From: an uncultured Oscillospiraceae bacterium
GTDB taxonomy: Bacteria; Bacillota; Clostridia; Oscillospirales; Oscillospiraceae
Direction of reading: 5' to 3'
Length of the DNA stretch: 43,635 nt
Assembly: GCA_947629975.1 (NCBI GenBank)
Contig: CANRFU010000003.1
Location: 1 to 43,635, forward strand
The translations under genes were made by a program, and so were the position numbers. Below are positions 33,976 to 42,296 of the stretch, one piece after another (the stretch's first letter is position 1; the number at the start of each line of letters is the position of its first letter). The notes under the pieces were generated by a model. It worked only from the letters and a program-made list of their open reading frames with translations, was not told where the DNA came from and did no database searches.

Positions 33976-36168
33976 ATGCCCAATCTCAACGGACCGGGCG
34001 GAAACAATAACCGCAACAACCGAAACGGCGGCGACAACGACCGCCGGCGCTCCCCGTGGAGCTTTCTCTCCATCGTGCTGTGGGCCCTGCTGCTGGTGAT
34101 GATGCTCAACAACTGCAGCAGCCTGCTCCAGAGCGGGAACGTCCAGGAGGTGTCCATCGACGACTTCTGCAGCTGGGTGGAGGCCGGCTATGTGGACCAG
34201 GTGGAGCTGCAGAACACCGCCTACTACTTCACCCTTTACGAGGGCGCACCGCCCCTGCAAAAGTATCTGGACCGGCAGACCGGCGGCTCCCTGTCCCTGT
34301 TCGGAGGCGGCCTGCTGGGCGGCTCGGGTGAGCTCAGCTTTGTGGTGCCCGCCTTCGAGAAACCCGACCTGGTGGGTTGGCTGCGCGAAAACGGCGCTCA
34401 CCCGGACGCCGAGCTGGTCACCGCCGAGCAGCAGATGGTGTCCGCCCTGGTGGGCTACGTGCTGCCCCTGGTGGTCATGGTGGTGGCCATGATCTTCGTC
34501 TACCGCTACATCTTCTCCAAGATGGGCAGCGGCGGCGGGATCGGCGGCATCGGCGGCGTGGGCAAGGCCAACGCCAAGGTATACGTGGAGAAAAAGACCG
34601 GCGTCACCTTCCGGGACGTGGCCGGCCAGGACGAGGCCAAGGAGTCCCTGGAGGAGATCATCGACTTCCTCCACAGCCCCGGCAAGTACACCGAGATCGG
34701 CGCCCGCCTGCCCAAAGGCGCGCTGCTGGTGGGCCCTCCGGGCACCGGCAAGACGCTGCTGGCCAGGGCTGTGGCCGGCGAGGCCAACGTGCCCTTCTTC
34801 TCCATCAGCGGCTCCGACTTCGTGGAGATGTTCGTGGGCGTGGGCGCCTCCCGGGTCCGCGACCTGTTCAAGGAGGCCAGCAAGATGGCCCCCTGCATCA
34901 TCTTCATCGACGAGATCGACACCATCGGCAAGTCCCGTGACAACCGCATGGGCGGCAACGACGAGCGGGAGCAGACCCTGAACCAGCTGCTGGCCGAGCT
35001 GGACGGCTTCGACCCCAGCAAGGGCGTCATCGTCCTGGGGGCCACCAACCGGCCCGAGGTGCTGGACAAGGCCCTGCTCCGCCCCGGCCGGTTCGACCGG
35101 CGCATCACCATCGACCGGCCCAACCTGGCCGGCCGCCTGGCCACCCTCCAGGTCCACACCCGGAAGATCCGCCTGGCGGAGGACGTGGATCTGAAGAAGA
35201 TCGCCCAGACCACCGCCGGCTGCGTGGGGGCCGACCTGGCCAATCTGGTGAACGAGGCCGCTCTGCGGGCCGTCCGCCACGGCCGCAAGGCGGTGAACCA
35301 GCAGGATCTGCTGGCCTCCTTCGAGTTTGTCATCGCCGGCAGCGAGAAGAAGGGCTCCGTCCTCACCGAGATCGAGAAGCGGATGATCGCCTACCACGAG
35401 GTGGGCCACGCATTAGTGTCCTACAAGCAGAAGAACGCCGAGCCGGTGCAGAAGATCACCATCGTCCCCCACACCCAGGGCGCTCTGGGCTACACCCTCC
35501 ATCTGCCCGAGGAAGAGAAGTTCCTCATGACCCAGGAGGACCTGCTGGCCGAGATCCGCACCCTGCTGGCCGGCCGCGCCGCCGAGGAGGTGGTGTTCGG
35601 CTCCAAGTCCTCCGGCGCCGCCAACGACATCGAGCGGGCCACCGACATCGCTCGGAAGATGGTGACCATGTTCGGCATGAGCGACAAGTACGGCATGATG
35701 GGGCTGGCCACGGTGCAGAACCAGTACCTGGACGGCCAGATGGGCCTCACTTGCGCCCAGGAGACCGCCGCCGGCATCGACAACGAGGTCCGCTCCATCA
35801 TCGACCAGTGCCATGACGACGCGGTGCGCACCCTCCGGGAGAACCGGGATATGCTGGACAAGATCGCCGCCTACCTGTTGGAGAAGGAGACCATCACCGG
35901 CGGCGAGATGGTGGCCATCATCGAGGGCCGGGACCCCGCCCTGGTGGAGGAGGCCTACGCATCCACCACCCGTCCCCAGCCCAAGTTGCCCGGGGATATC
36001 GAGCCTCCGGCCCGCAGCGTCCACATCGTCAGCCAACCCATCCCCGCGCCGCCCCCGGCGGGCAGCGGCGAGGGGAAGCCGGAGGGGGATGCGCCCGGGC
36101 CTGACGGCGCCCCGCCCGCGGAGGATCCCGACGATCCCTCCACCTGGACCGGCGACAAGACCGAATAA
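33976..36168 (+). CDS. ftsH: ATP-dependent zinc metalloprotease FtsH
   Basis: A 730-aa membrane AAA+ protease that degrades misassembled membrane proteins and short-lived regulators. An Asn/Arg-rich N-tail leads to helix 1 (about 28-46), an outside domain, and helix 2 (about 157-178). The AAA domain has Walker A GPPGTGKT (about 252-259), Walker [10 protein letters not shown] and the second region of homology around [10 protein letters not shown]. The zinc protease motif HEVGHALVS is at about 475, with the third ligand Asp in [13 protein letters not shown]. The C-terminus adds a Pro/Gly/Asp-rich tail of about 60 residues. AAAGGAGG precedes the ATG. A terminator follows. Confidence 0.97.
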   Translation: MPNLNGPGGNNNRNNRNGGDNDRRRSPWSFLSIVLWALLLVMMLNNCSSLLQSGNVQEVSIDDFCSWVEAGYVDQVELQNTAYYFTLYEGAPPLQKYLDRQTGGSLSLFGGGLLGGSGELSFVVPAFEKPDLVGWLRENGAHPDAELVTAEQQMVSALVGYVLPLVVMVVAMIFVYRYIFSKMGSGGGIGGIGGVGKANAKVYVEKKTGVTFRDVAGQDEAKESLEEIIDFLHSPGKYTEIGARLPKGALLVGPPGTGKTLLARAVAGEANVPFFSISGSDFVEMFVGVGASRVRDLFKEASKMAPCIIFIDEIDTIGKSRDNRMGGNDEREQTLNQLLAELDGFDPSKGVIVLGATNRPEVLDKALLRPGRFDRRITIDRPNLAGRLATLQVHTRKIRLAEDVDLKKIAQTTAGCVGADLANLVNEAALRAVRHGRKAVNQQDLLASFEFVIAGSEKKGSVLTEIEKRMIAYHEVGHALVSYKQKNAEPVQKITIVPHTQGALGYTLHLPEEEKFLMTQEDLLAEIRTLLAGRAAEEVVFGSKSSGAANDIERATDIARKMVTMFGMSDKYGMMGLATVQNQYLDGQMGLTCAQETAAGIDNEVRSIIDQCHDDAVRTLRENRDMLDKIAAYLLEKETITGGEMVAIIEGRDPALVEEAYASTTRPQPKLPGDIEPPARSVHIVSQPIPAPPPAGSGEGKPEGDAPGPDGAPPAEDPDDPSTWTGDKTE

Positions 36169-36177
36169 GCGTGAAAT

Positions 36178-36212
36178 AAGCCCCCGCCGGCTGCTGAACG
36201 GCGGGGGCTTTC
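36178..36212 (+). terminator. ftsH terminator
   Basis: AAGCCCCCGCCG pairs with CGGCGGGGGCTT (12 bp), followed by TTTC. Confidence 0.85.
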
Positions 36213-36215
36213 ATA

Positions 36216-36244
36216 TTGACAGCCCGGAATAATTGTGCTATTTT
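36216..36244 (+). promoter_or_regulatory. promoter of the zinc-ribbon flavoprotein gene
   Basis: A consensus TTGACA is followed after 17 bases by TATTTT. The leader is about 75 bases and AT-rich. Confidence 0.65.
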
Positions 36245-36257
36245 AATAAACAAGAGG

Positions 36258-36283
36258 AAATATACTCGATCAGATGTATATTT
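36258..36283. promoter_or_regulatory. inverted repeat in the flavoprotein leader
   Basis: AAATATAC and GTATATTT form perfect 8-bp arms 10 bases apart, centred about 25 bases beyond the -10 box. Spacing suits a dimeric regulator just after the transcription start; a weak RNA hairpin is the other option. Confidence 0.5.
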
Positions 36284-36325
36284 CTTGACCATGAGAAAGA
36301 AGAAAAACTTTTAGGAGGTCATACT

Positions 36326-37318
36326 ATGAAAATCCTGGGCGTTTCTTTGGGCACCAAAAATGGCAATAACGACACCATGTGCCGCGTGGCTCTTGAGGCC
36401 GCGAAGGAGATGGGGGCCGAGATCGAATTCATCCATCTGTTGGACTGGAACATCAAATACTGCTCCGGCTGCGTGGCCTGCTCCCGCGGCCTGGTCATGG
36501 GCAAGGGCATGATCTGCTCTCAGAAGGACGACTTTTCCGCGTTTTATGAGAAGGTCGTGGAGGCCGACGGCGTGCTGATGGTCGACCCCATTTTTGAGTC
36601 CGGCGGCTCCGGCCTGTACCACACCATCACCGACCGCATGGGCCCCGGCCACGACACCGGCATGCTGCTCATGCTGGACGGCAAGCTGAAGGAGCAGGGC
36701 AAGCCCGGCCTGAATCCCCGCTACTTCAAGCAGAAGGCCATCTCCTTCGTGGCCATCGGCGGCTCCGACTGGGCCGTCCGCTGCGAGACCGACCACGCCA
36801 TGTTCGCCCTGAGCCAGGGCTGGAAGATCGTTGACAACGACTACTTCTCCTGGTCCAAGGACGTCATCATGCAGGACGACAAGATCGCCCGGATGAAGGA
36901 GATCGGCAAGAACCTGGTGGAGGCCACCCAGTACCTCATCGACAACGATGTGCAGATCGCCGGCTCCGAGAGCCTGGATCTGTGGAAGGGCAAGGAGGGC
37001 GCCTGCCCCCACTGCCACGGCAACGCCTTCTACATCTTCCCCGGCACCACCCACGCCGTCTGCGAGTACTGCGGCATGGAGGGCCACCTGGAGGTGGAGG
37101 ACGGCAAGACCAAGTTCGTCTTTGACCCGTCCATCGTCCCCAACGGCCATCTGGAGCACGCCCACGACGTCCTCAGCGGCAAGTTCGCCCACGGCCAGGA
37201 CATCTTTGAGAACGAGGGCCGCCTGATGGACCTCTACAAGGATCCCGAGTTTAAGGCCCGCAAGGCCCACTACACCGCCGTCTGCGAGCCCACCACCCCG
37301 CCCTCCAAGCAGCAGTAA
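36326..37318 (+). CDS. NAD(P)H-dependent FMN-reductase-like flavoprotein with C-terminal zinc ribbon
   Basis: A 330-aa protein. The N-terminal flavodoxin-like fold (about 1-205) begins MKILGVSLGTKNGNN, the FMN-phosphate loop, followed by CSGCVACSRGLVMGKGMIC, a Cys-rich stretch like that of iron-sulfur flavoproteins, and DPIFESGGSGLYHTITDRMG. After a helical linker, CPHCHGNAFYIF...CEYCGMEG (about 232-257) forms a four-Cys zinc-ribbon or rubredoxin-like knuckle. The tail ends in TTPPSKQQ. AGGAGG with 7-base spacing supports ATG 36326 over the track's 36233. Codon choice is very even (nearly all AAG, GGC, CTG), suggesting strong expression. Substrate unknown. Confidence 0.8.
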   Translation: MKILGVSLGTKNGNNDTMCRVALEAAKEMGAEIEFIHLLDWNIKYCSGCVACSRGLVMGKGMICSQKDDFSAFYEKVVEADGVLMVDPIFESGGSGLYHTITDRMGPGHDTGMLLMLDGKLKEQGKPGLNPRYFKQKAISFVAIGGSDWAVRCETDHAMFALSQGWKIVDNDYFSWSKDVIMQDDKIARMKEIGKNLVEATQYLIDNDVQIAGSESLDLWKGKEGACPHCHGNAFYIFPGTTHAVCEYCGMEGHLEVEDGKTKFVFDPSIVPNGHLEHAHDVLSGKFAHGQDIFENEGRLMDLYKDPEFKARKAHYTAVCEPTTPPSKQQ

Positions 37319-37335
37319 GGGTACATAACAGACGA

Positions 37336-37365
37336 GGGCCCCTGCCGTAAGGCAGGGGCCCTTTT
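37336..37365 (+). terminator. terminator of the flavoprotein gene
   Basis: GGGCCCCTGCC pairs with GGCAGGGGCCC around GTAA, followed by TTTT. It also lies just beyond the convergent DUF4358-type gene, but the minus side has no T run. Confidence 0.9.
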
Positions 37366-37381
37366 CATGTGTTCTGAGCGC

Positions 37382-37879
37382 TCAGTGGAGGCCGTCCACA
37401 GCCTCGGCCAGCCTGTCCGGGTCGCCCACCGCCAGCAGGATGGTGTTGCCGATCCGGCGGATGACGGCGGCTTTCAGACGGGGCACGGCGGCGGGGGCGT
37501 AGTCCTCGGCCGTGCTGATCTGGTCGTCGATCCGCTGCTGGAAGCCCGCCTCCGCGCTGACCGCGGCGGCCTCGTCGTTGAATACGACGACGGTGACCTC
37601 GTCGGCGCTCTCGCTGGTGTTGGCGGCCTGCCAGCTGACGCACTCCTGAATGGCGTCTTCGTCCACATGGTGCTGCATGGCGATGATGTAGGGATCGTCG
37701 ATCTTTCCCATGTCGCCGTTGAACAGCCCCGCGTCCAGGAGCGTCTGCGCGTCGTCCAGGGTGAAGGGGGACGCGGCGGGCTGACTGGGCCCGCAGGAGG
37801 CCATTAGGACGACCGTCACGATGCAGATCACCAAAACGACCAGCGCTATAACGCAGAGCAGCGTTTTTTTCACATTCAT
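37382..37879 (-). CDS. DUF4358-like extracytoplasmic protein
   Basis: A 165-aa protein with an N-terminal helix (about 6-28) ending MASCGPSQ, which may be a lipobox or an uncleaved anchor. The rest is a small domain: LLDAGLFNGDMGKIDDPYI, ESADEVTVVVFNDEAAAV, QQRIDDQISTAEDYAP and GNTILLAVGDPDRLAEAV. This resembles DUF4358 proteins, which in clostridia sit beside SGNH-hydrolase lipoproteins and often an MBOAT O-acyltransferase. Here the SGNH gene is directly upstream with a 4-base ATGA overlap and no MBOAT is present. GGGAGGG precedes the ATG. Function unknown. Confidence 0.7.
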   Translation of the reverse strand: MNVKKTLLCVIALVVLVICIVTVVLMASCGPSQPAASPFTLDDAQTLLDAGLFNGDMGKIDDPYIIAMQHHVDEDAIQECVSWQAANTSESADEVTVVVFNDEAAAVSAEAGFQQRIDDQISTAEDYAPAAVPRLKAAVIRRIGNTILLAVGDPDRLAEAVDGLH

Positions 37880-38739
37880 TGGGCGCCCTCCCGGCTGGCA
37901 AAATACCAGTCCCTGTCGATGATGTGGCTGCGCATGTAGTCAGCCCAGAGGCTATAGGCCTCGGGGGTAAAGTGGCAGCCGTCCCGGGTCATCTCGGCGG
38001 GCAGCTGGCCGTCCTCTCCGGTGTAGGGCTCGGCCACGTTCAGCAGGGCGATCTTCAGCTCAGCCGCCACTCGGGCGTTGATCTCGTTGAAAATGTTGAT
38101 GTTCCCGTTGTTCAGCCAGTCCTTGCCGGTCATGGACTCGTTCACCGGCGGCATCAGGTCCAGGTAGATGACGGCATCGGGCTGCGCGGCGATGACCTCG
38201 CTGAGGAACTCCCGCAGGGCGGCCTCGTAGTTCTTCGCCGGATAGCCCAGCTCGTTGAGGCCCAGCATGATGTAGACCTTGCCGTACCGCTTTTGCCTCA
38301 GCGCCTGGAGCAGAGTGACCTTCTGGCCGTTCACCTCTACGGGATAGTCGATGTCGTCGGCGTGGAACACGCTCATGCTCTGCCGGTAGAGGTAATCCCC
38401 GCTGCGCAGGTTCCCGTACAGCTGCAGCCCCTCGGTGCGGGAGTCGCCCACAAAGGCGGCGTCCTCAAAGTAGCTGTCGTCTGCCAGGGGCGCGCTCTCC
38501 GCCACCGGCGTACCGAACTGATAGAGGGTGGGGGTGGGTTCCAGCGTGGGTTCGGGGGTAGGCTCCGGCGTGGATCCGGGAGTGGCCTCCGGCGTGGGGT
38601 CAAGGGCGGGCCCCGCCTGACTGGAGGGCGCGGAGCTGGAGACTGCCGGCGGGTCGGTGGGGGCGGAAGGGCCGCCGCAGGCGGACAGAAGTAACAGCAG
38701 GGACAGTACGCCGGCTGCGGCGCGCAGACGGATATTCAC
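37876..38739 (-). CDS. SGNH/GDSL-type hydrolase lipoprotein
   Basis: A 287-aa lipoprotein with signal peptide and lipobox LLSACGG (Cys about 21), then a Pro/Thr/Glu-rich spacer (about 25-70) with EPTPEPT repeats. The hydrolase domain opens with AAFVGDSRTEGLQLY, the GDS block with nucleophile Ser (about 98), and continues with IMLGLNELGYP (the N block) and DGCHFTPEAY holding the catalytic His. Such enzymes add or remove acyl groups on envelope polymers. The start is GTG 38739 (no ATG in frame), with GAAAGAG upstream. It is coupled to the DUF4358-like gene. Confidence 0.85.
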   Translation of the reverse strand: MNIRLRAAAGVLSLLLLLSACGGPSAPTDPPAVSSSAPSSQAGPALDPTPEATPGSTPEPTPEPTLEPTPTLYQFGTPVAESAPLADDSYFEDAAFVGDSRTEGLQLYGNLRSGDYLYRQSMSVFHADDIDYPVEVNGQKVTLLQALRQKRYGKVYIMLGLNELGYPAKNYEAALREFLSEVIAAQPDAVIYLDLMPPVNESMTGKDWLNNGNINIFNEINARVAAELKIALLNVAEPYTGEDGQLPAEMTRDGCHFTPEAYSLWADYMRSHIIDRDWYFASREGAQ

Positions 38740-38826
38740 GGACCATCGTCTCTTTCTCGCTAAGTTTATCGAGGGAAGTGCCGGGAAGGCGGGAGTTCGA
38801 AAGCGCCCGCCGGATTTGCCGCCATT

Positions 38827-38855
38827 ATGGTATCACCGGGCTTTTGCCCTGTCAA
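38827..38855 (-). promoter_or_regulatory. promoter of the SGNH-DUF4358 pair
   Basis: On minus, a consensus TTGACA is followed after 17 bases by TACCAT. The spacer starts with GGGC-aaaa-GCCC. Confidence 0.65.
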
Positions 38856-38893
38856 GCAACAAAGTGGTAACAATTATGTAAACGCGTGGACCC

Positions 38894-39583
38894 TCACAGG
38901 AGAAGGTCCCGCAGAGCGCCGTAATCGGCCGCGGTATAGGTGGGGACGGCGGGGCCGGAGAGGGGGAGGCCGCCGGGATTATACCACACCGTGTCCAGCC
39001 CCGCGCGGCTGCCGCCTAGGATGTCGGTCTCCAGCCCGTCCCCGACCATCACCGCGGCGGAGCGGTCCGTGACGCCCAGCCGCTCCAGCGCCCGGTCGAA
39101 GAAAGCGGGATCGGGCTTTGCCGCCCCCAGCTCCGCAGACACCAGCAGATGGGGCACCACCCGGTCCAGGCCGGTGCGGCGGTAGCGGCCCCACTGGGCG
39201 GCGGGCAGGCCGTTGGTGGCGATGGCCAGGGTGAGTCCTCCGGCCGCCAGATCCCGGCAGAGCTCCATGGCGCCGGGGAGCAGGTAGGCCTCCTCTCCCA
39301 GGCGGAGTTCATAGTCGTGGTTGAGGGCCTTGGGATCCCCGCCGGCCTCCAGAGCCCGCAGCAGGGCGGAGAACCGCTCCACCACCAGGAAGCCCTGGTC
39401 CACCTCGCCCCGGGCCATGGCCTTCCACAGGGCGTCGTTGATCCTTGAGTAGGCGGACAGCACCTCCTCGTTCCGGGGAAGGCCGTGCCGCTCCAGCACC
39501 CAGCTCAGGGCGGCCCGCTCCGAGCGGCGGAAGTCCAGCAGGGTCATGTCCGCGTCCAGCAGGACGACTTTGTACTTACCCAT
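38894..39583 (-). CDS. HAD-family hydrolase (YjjG-like)
   Basis: A 229-aa haloacid-dehalogenase-type phosphatase. Motif I is LLDADMTLLDF (nucleophile Asp about 9 and Asp 11), motif II ATNGLP, motif III the Lys in GAAKPDPAFF and motif IV VMVGDGLETDILGG. A helical cap sits between motifs I and II. The YjjG/YfnB group are house-cleaning nucleotidases, which is the nearest match by eye. The track ORF starts at 39724 inside the exporter gene; GGAGGA supports ATG 39583, which overlaps the exporter stop by 8 bases (ATGGGTAA). No terminator is visible before the next promoter. Confidence 0.9.
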   Translation of the reverse strand: MGKYKVVLLDADMTLLDFRRSERAALSWVLERHGLPRNEEVLSAYSRINDALWKAMARGEVDQGFLVVERFSALLRALEAGGDPKALNHDYELRLGEEAYLLPGAMELCRDLAAGGLTLAIATNGLPAAQWGRYRRTGLDRVVPHLLVSAELGAAKPDPAFFDRALERLGVTDRSAAVMVGDGLETDILGGSRAGLDTVWYNPGGLPLSGPAVPTYTAADYGALRDLLL

Positions 39584-40817
39584 GGCCTGTCCTCCTGGTC
39601 CGCCAGTGGTGGATGGCGGCCACGGCGGTGGAGACGATGAGCAGCCCGATGGCCAGACAGCCGGCGATGCCGAAGGTGCGGAAAAAGGTGTCCCAGAACA
39701 GGTCGGTCTCCCCCCGGATGCCATAGTCCATGGCCTGATAGATGGTGAGGCCGGGCACCAGCGGGAACATGGAGATGACCAGGTAGGAGGTGGCGGGGCA
39801 TTTGCGGACCCGGGCCATGGCCTGGGCGTAGACGGCCACCGCCACGGCGGCCATCAGGCTGGACAGGAACACGTTGCCCGCCAGGGCCTGGGCGGCCAGA
39901 TAGACGCCCCAGCCCAGGGCGCCGCCCAGTCCGCACAGCACCGCCGCCCAGGTACGCACGTTGTAGGCGGGGCAGAAGCCCAGGCAGGCGATGAGGGCAA
40001 ACAGGCAGTACAGCGGGGCGGGGTAGTCCACGGTCTGGCCGCCGTGCTCCGCCACGGTCCACAGGGTCCGGCACAGCAGCACCGCCGCGCCGGTACCGAG
40101 GGCGATGGCTACCGCCGTCAGCACCGCCCGGACGAAGGTGGACAGCCCCGCGATGATGTCCCCGGTGAGCAGATCGCTCATGAAGTTGGTGAAGGCCAGC
40201 CCGGGCACCAGCACCATGATGGCGCCGGCCACCGCGCTGTCGATGTTCACCGCCAGGCCCAGGGCCGGCGGCAGCCAGGCCGCCGCGGCCAGGGCGAAGG
40301 CGGAGACCATGGTGGAGATGAAAAAGTTGGCGCGCAGCCGCCCCATCACGCTGACGCAGACGCCCGCGGTCAGGCCCGCCAGGGCGCCCACCAGCGCCTC
40401 CGCCAGCCCGCCGGAGAAGAACAGGGTAAAGAAGAACGCCCCGTAACAGTATCCGAACAGCCTGGCCCACAGGGGGAAGGGGCGGATGGCGTCCCGCTCC
40501 CGCAGGCACTGGGTCAGGAGCTGGCCGGGGTCGGCGGGCGGATCGGCGCACAGCCGGCGGGACAGGGCGTTGAACCGCTCGATGCCGTCCACGTCGATGG
40601 AGGACATGGGCACCCGGCGCATCCGGGTGTGGACTTTCCCGTCCGGCCCGGCCACGCTGACGATCAGGCAGTTGGGGATGGCGAACACCTCCCCCTCCAG
40701 CCCGTAGGCGGCCAGCAGCCGGCGGACGGTGTCCTCCGCCCGGTGGATCTCGGCGCCCAGCCGCAGAAGCTGGAGGCCCGCCTCGCAGCAGCCCTCCAGC
40801 AGCACATCGTAATCCAT
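39576..40817 (-). CDS. ThrE-family threonine/serine exporter, both halves fused
   Basis: A 413-aa membrane protein. The N-terminal ~110 residues are the cytoplasmic ThrE domain (LLEGCCEAGLQLLRLGAEIH, RAEDTVRRLLAAYG, AIPNCLIVSV), followed by about ten helices. The middle contains the conserved VLVPGLAFTNFMSDLLTGD, and the C-terminal third has MFPLVPGLTIYQAMDYGIRG, the hallmark of the second (DUF3815-like) domain. In many Firmicutes the two parts are separate genes; here they are joined as in Corynebacterium ThrE. AGGAGG precedes ATG 40817, while the track start at 41024 reads through leader DNA. No clear sigma-A promoter is visible. Confidence 0.9.
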   Translation of the reverse strand: MDYDVLLEGCCEAGLQLLRLGAEIHRAEDTVRRLLAAYGLEGEVFAIPNCLIVSVAGPDGKVHTRMRRVPMSSIDVDGIERFNALSRRLCADPPADPGQLLTQCLRERDAIRPFPLWARLFGYCYGAFFFTLFFSGGLAEALVGALAGLTAGVCVSVMGRLRANFFISTMVSAFALAAAAWLPPALGLAVNIDSAVAGAIMVLVPGLAFTNFMSDLLTGDIIAGLSTFVRAVLTAVAIALGTGAAVLLCRTLWTVAEHGGQTVDYPAPLYCLFALIACLGFCPAYNVRTWAAVLCGLGGALGWGVYLAAQALAGNVFLSSLMAAVAVAVYAQAMARVRKCPATSYLVISMFPLVPGLTIYQAMDYGIRGETDLFWDTFFRTFGIAGCLAIGLLIVSTAVAAIHHWRTRRTGHG

Positions 40818-40878
40818 GGACAACCTCCTGAAAAATATTCCGGGGAGACGCGGTTCGACGGCATTCGCGCCGCCGCCG

Positions 40879-40887
40879 TGGTATATT
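40879..40887 (+). promoter_or_regulatory. candidate extended -10 for a small RNA
   Basis: TGG-TATATT matches the TGn-TATAAT extended -10 layout on plus. There is no good -35 box at 16-18 bases. It matters only because an otherwise unexplained plus-strand terminator lies 100 bases downstream. Confidence 0.25.
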
Positions 40888-40892
40888 GACCA

Positions 40893-40996
40893 TGCGGCCC
40901 AGCCGCGGCATGGGGATCGGTCCCATGCGGTCATTCCATTCTCCCGCGCAATAGACCCCTTGGCCCTTTTCCGACTCAGGAAAAGGGCCGCTTTTT
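40893..40996 (+). ncRNA. candidate small RNA ending at an orphan terminator
   Basis: About 104 bases on plus between a possible extended -10 box and a strong plus-oriented terminator. They can fold as CGGC-cca-GCCG flanked by CATG/CATG, then GGGA-tcgg-TCCC, then the terminator. No ORF with a ribosome site is present. The transcript would be divergent from the exporter gene and convergent with yabR. The start is a guess and no RNA family is recognised. Confidence 0.3.
40962..40996 (+). terminator. orphan plus-strand terminator
   Basis: GGCCCTTTTCC pairs with GGAAAAGGGCC around GACTCA, then GC and TTTTT. On minus there is no T run. No plus-strand gene lies upstream for over 3 kb. Confidence 0.8.
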
Positions 40997-41002
40997 GTCC
41001 GC

Positions 41003-41030
41003 AAAAAGAGGGATGCCGGGGCATCCCTCT
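41003..41030 (-). terminator. terminator of the tyrA-yabR unit
   Basis: On minus, AGAGGGATGCC pairs with GGCATCCCTCT and is followed by TTTTTG. It lies 8 bases after the yabR-like stop. Confidence 0.9.
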
Positions 41031-41038
41031 TGATCTGC

Positions 41039-41506
41039 TTATTTCCGGCCGCCCCTGCGGCTGCTCCGCCGTTCGTTCATGTGCAGTTCGGACAGCTTGC
41101 TGTCGGAACTGGCCATGAACTGCTTGAGCTGGTCCTCAAAGCTGGCCGGGCCTTTTGGCATGGGGGGATTGGGCGCAAAGGCCGGACCGGACGGAGACCG
41201 GCGGTCCCGGCCGCCGTCGGCGCGGGACTGGGCGCTCCTGGCCGGAGGACGTCGCTCGGGGCGGGGCGGCGGCGGGGCCGCCTGCTTGATGGACAGGTTG
41301 ATACGGTTGCTGGCGTCGATCCCGATGATCTTCACCGTCACCGTCTGCCCCTCGGACAGATGCTCATGTACGTCGCTCACATAGGAGTACGCGATCTCGG
41401 AGATGTGTACCAGGCCGGAGCGGTTGCCGGGCAGCGACACGAACGCGCCAAATTTGGTGATGCCGGTGACCTTGCCCTCTAAAATCTCGCCAACTTCTAA
41501 CGCCAT
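41039..41506 (-). CDS. yabR: S1 RNA-binding domain protein, YabR-like
   Basis: A 155-aa protein. Residues 1-72 are an S1 domain (EGKVTGITKFGAFVSLPGNR, GLVHISEIA, VTVKIIGIDASNRINLSIK). The rest is a Pro/Arg/Ser-rich tail ending in NERRSSRRGGRK, likely RNA-contacting. It sits after divIC, the same place as Bacillus subtilis yabR; the family (YabR, GSP13, CvfD) associates with ribosomes and regulates RNA. The ribosome site is poor: AGGGAGAGG lies about 15 bases ahead of the ATG. A terminator follows. Confidence 0.88.
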   Translation of the reverse strand: MALEVGEILEGKVTGITKFGAFVSLPGNRSGLVHISEIAYSYVSDVHEHLSEGQTVTVKIIGIDASNRINLSIKQAAPPPPRPERRPPARSAQSRADGGRDRRSPSGPAFAPNPPMPKGPASFEDQLKQFMASSDSKLSELHMNERRSSRRGGRK

Positions 41507-41544
41507 AGATCTTTTGTTTCCCTCTCCCTGAAATTGTTTGGTGT

Positions 41545-41823
41545 CTACTTGGACGGGTCCGCGAACACAAACTCGTCCGGCTTCAGCAGGCCCAGCTTGT
41601 CTCTGGCGATGTCCTCCAGATAGGCGGGGTCATCGCAGTGGGCGATCTCGTCGGCCAGGGCGATGTTTGCCTCTTTTTGGGCCAGGACCATTTGTGCCAG
41701 AGCGTCCCGGTCGGCCCTGGCCTGATCCAGCCTGGCCTTGATCGACAGAAGAGCCGTGGCCGCCACGGCCAGCAGCACGACGATGAGGATTTTGGTGAAT
41801 ACGCCCGCGCGCTTGAACTTCAT
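41545..41823 (-). CDS. divIC: septum formation initiator DivIC/FtsB-like protein
   Basis: A 92-aa bitopic division protein. A short basic N-terminus (MKFKRAGVF) precedes one helix (about 10-28), then a coiled coil (about 29-62, ARLDQARADRDALAQMV) and a short outside tail with YLEDIARDKLGLLKPDE, the DivIC/FtsB signature. It would pair with FtsL and DivIB at the septum. AGGAGGGAG lies about 9 bases before ATG 41823, so I use this start and not 41856. Its first 65 codons are overlapped by the yabQ frame. Position after yabQ and before yabR matches Bacillus. Confidence 0.9.
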   Translation of the reverse strand: MKFKRAGVFTKILIVVLLAVAATALLSIKARLDQARADRDALAQMVLAQKEANIALADEIAHCDDPAYLEDIARDKLGLLKPDEFVFADPSK

Positions 41824-42295
41824 GGCTGAGCTCTCCCTCCTGACATTTTCTGGCAAAACGGTATACTATGTTTATTTTATACCATTCGAGCCAATTTTGG
41901 AAGAGCTTTTTTTGATTTTTCAAAAAATTTTTTTCCGCCTGCCAGAGGCGGCGGAACGGGGCCGTGCAAAACCGCCAGATCCGCCCCAAAAATTCCAGTA
42001 TCTGGAGGAAAACCGGCAGCACGGTCCGGCTCAGGGCGGCGAAATAGGTCCCGCCTCCCAGCAGAAGGGCGGCCCCCTGATAGATGCGCACCTCTCCCGT
42101 GCCCCGGCCGATGGCCAGCAGGAACAGGGCGGCGGCCGTCCCCAGCCAGAAGGTCAGGTCCAGCAGGAAGGCCAGCCATTTCAGCGGCAGGCTCCGCCGG
42201 ACGGCCCGCATCCCGTCGTACACCAGGCCCAGCACCGCGCCCAGCAGAAAGCCCTGGCTGAACAGCGCGGCCTGGGCCGCCACATCCGCGGCCAT
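41630..42295 (-). CDS. yabQ: spore cortex protein YabQ, reading into divIC
   Basis: The frame encodes 221 aa. The first ~150 residues are YabQ-like: four hydrophobic stretches (AALFSQGFLLGAVLGLVYDG, WLAFLLDLTFWLGTAAALFL, AALLLGGGTYFAALSRTV, LQILEFLGRIW) and a basic cytoplasmic part (FLKNQKKLFQNWLEWYKIN). YabQ is needed for cortex formation in Bacillus. The last ~65 residues (from HEVQARG) overlap divIC in another frame and look like shadow sequence rich in Gly, Arg and Pro. Either the protein truly has this tail or a frameshift removed an earlier stop. It starts one base after the yabP stop. Confidence 0.8.
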   Translation of the reverse strand: MAADVAAQAALFSQGFLLGAVLGLVYDGMRAVRRSLPLKWLAFLLDLTFWLGTAAALFLLAIGRGTGEVRIYQGAALLLGGGTYFAALSRTVLPVFLQILEFLGRIWRFCTAPFRRLWQAEKNFLKNQKKLFQNWLEWYKINIVYRFARKCQEGELSHEVQARGRIHQNPHRRAAGRGGHGSSVDQGQAGSGQGRPGRSGTNGPGPKRGKHRPGRRDRPLR

Positions 42296-42296
42296 A

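Noticed and set aside
40818-40960. T-box or amino-acid riboswitch in the exporter leader
   Set aside because: No T-box sequence or matching antiterminator is present on minus; the hairpin with a T run points to the other strand.
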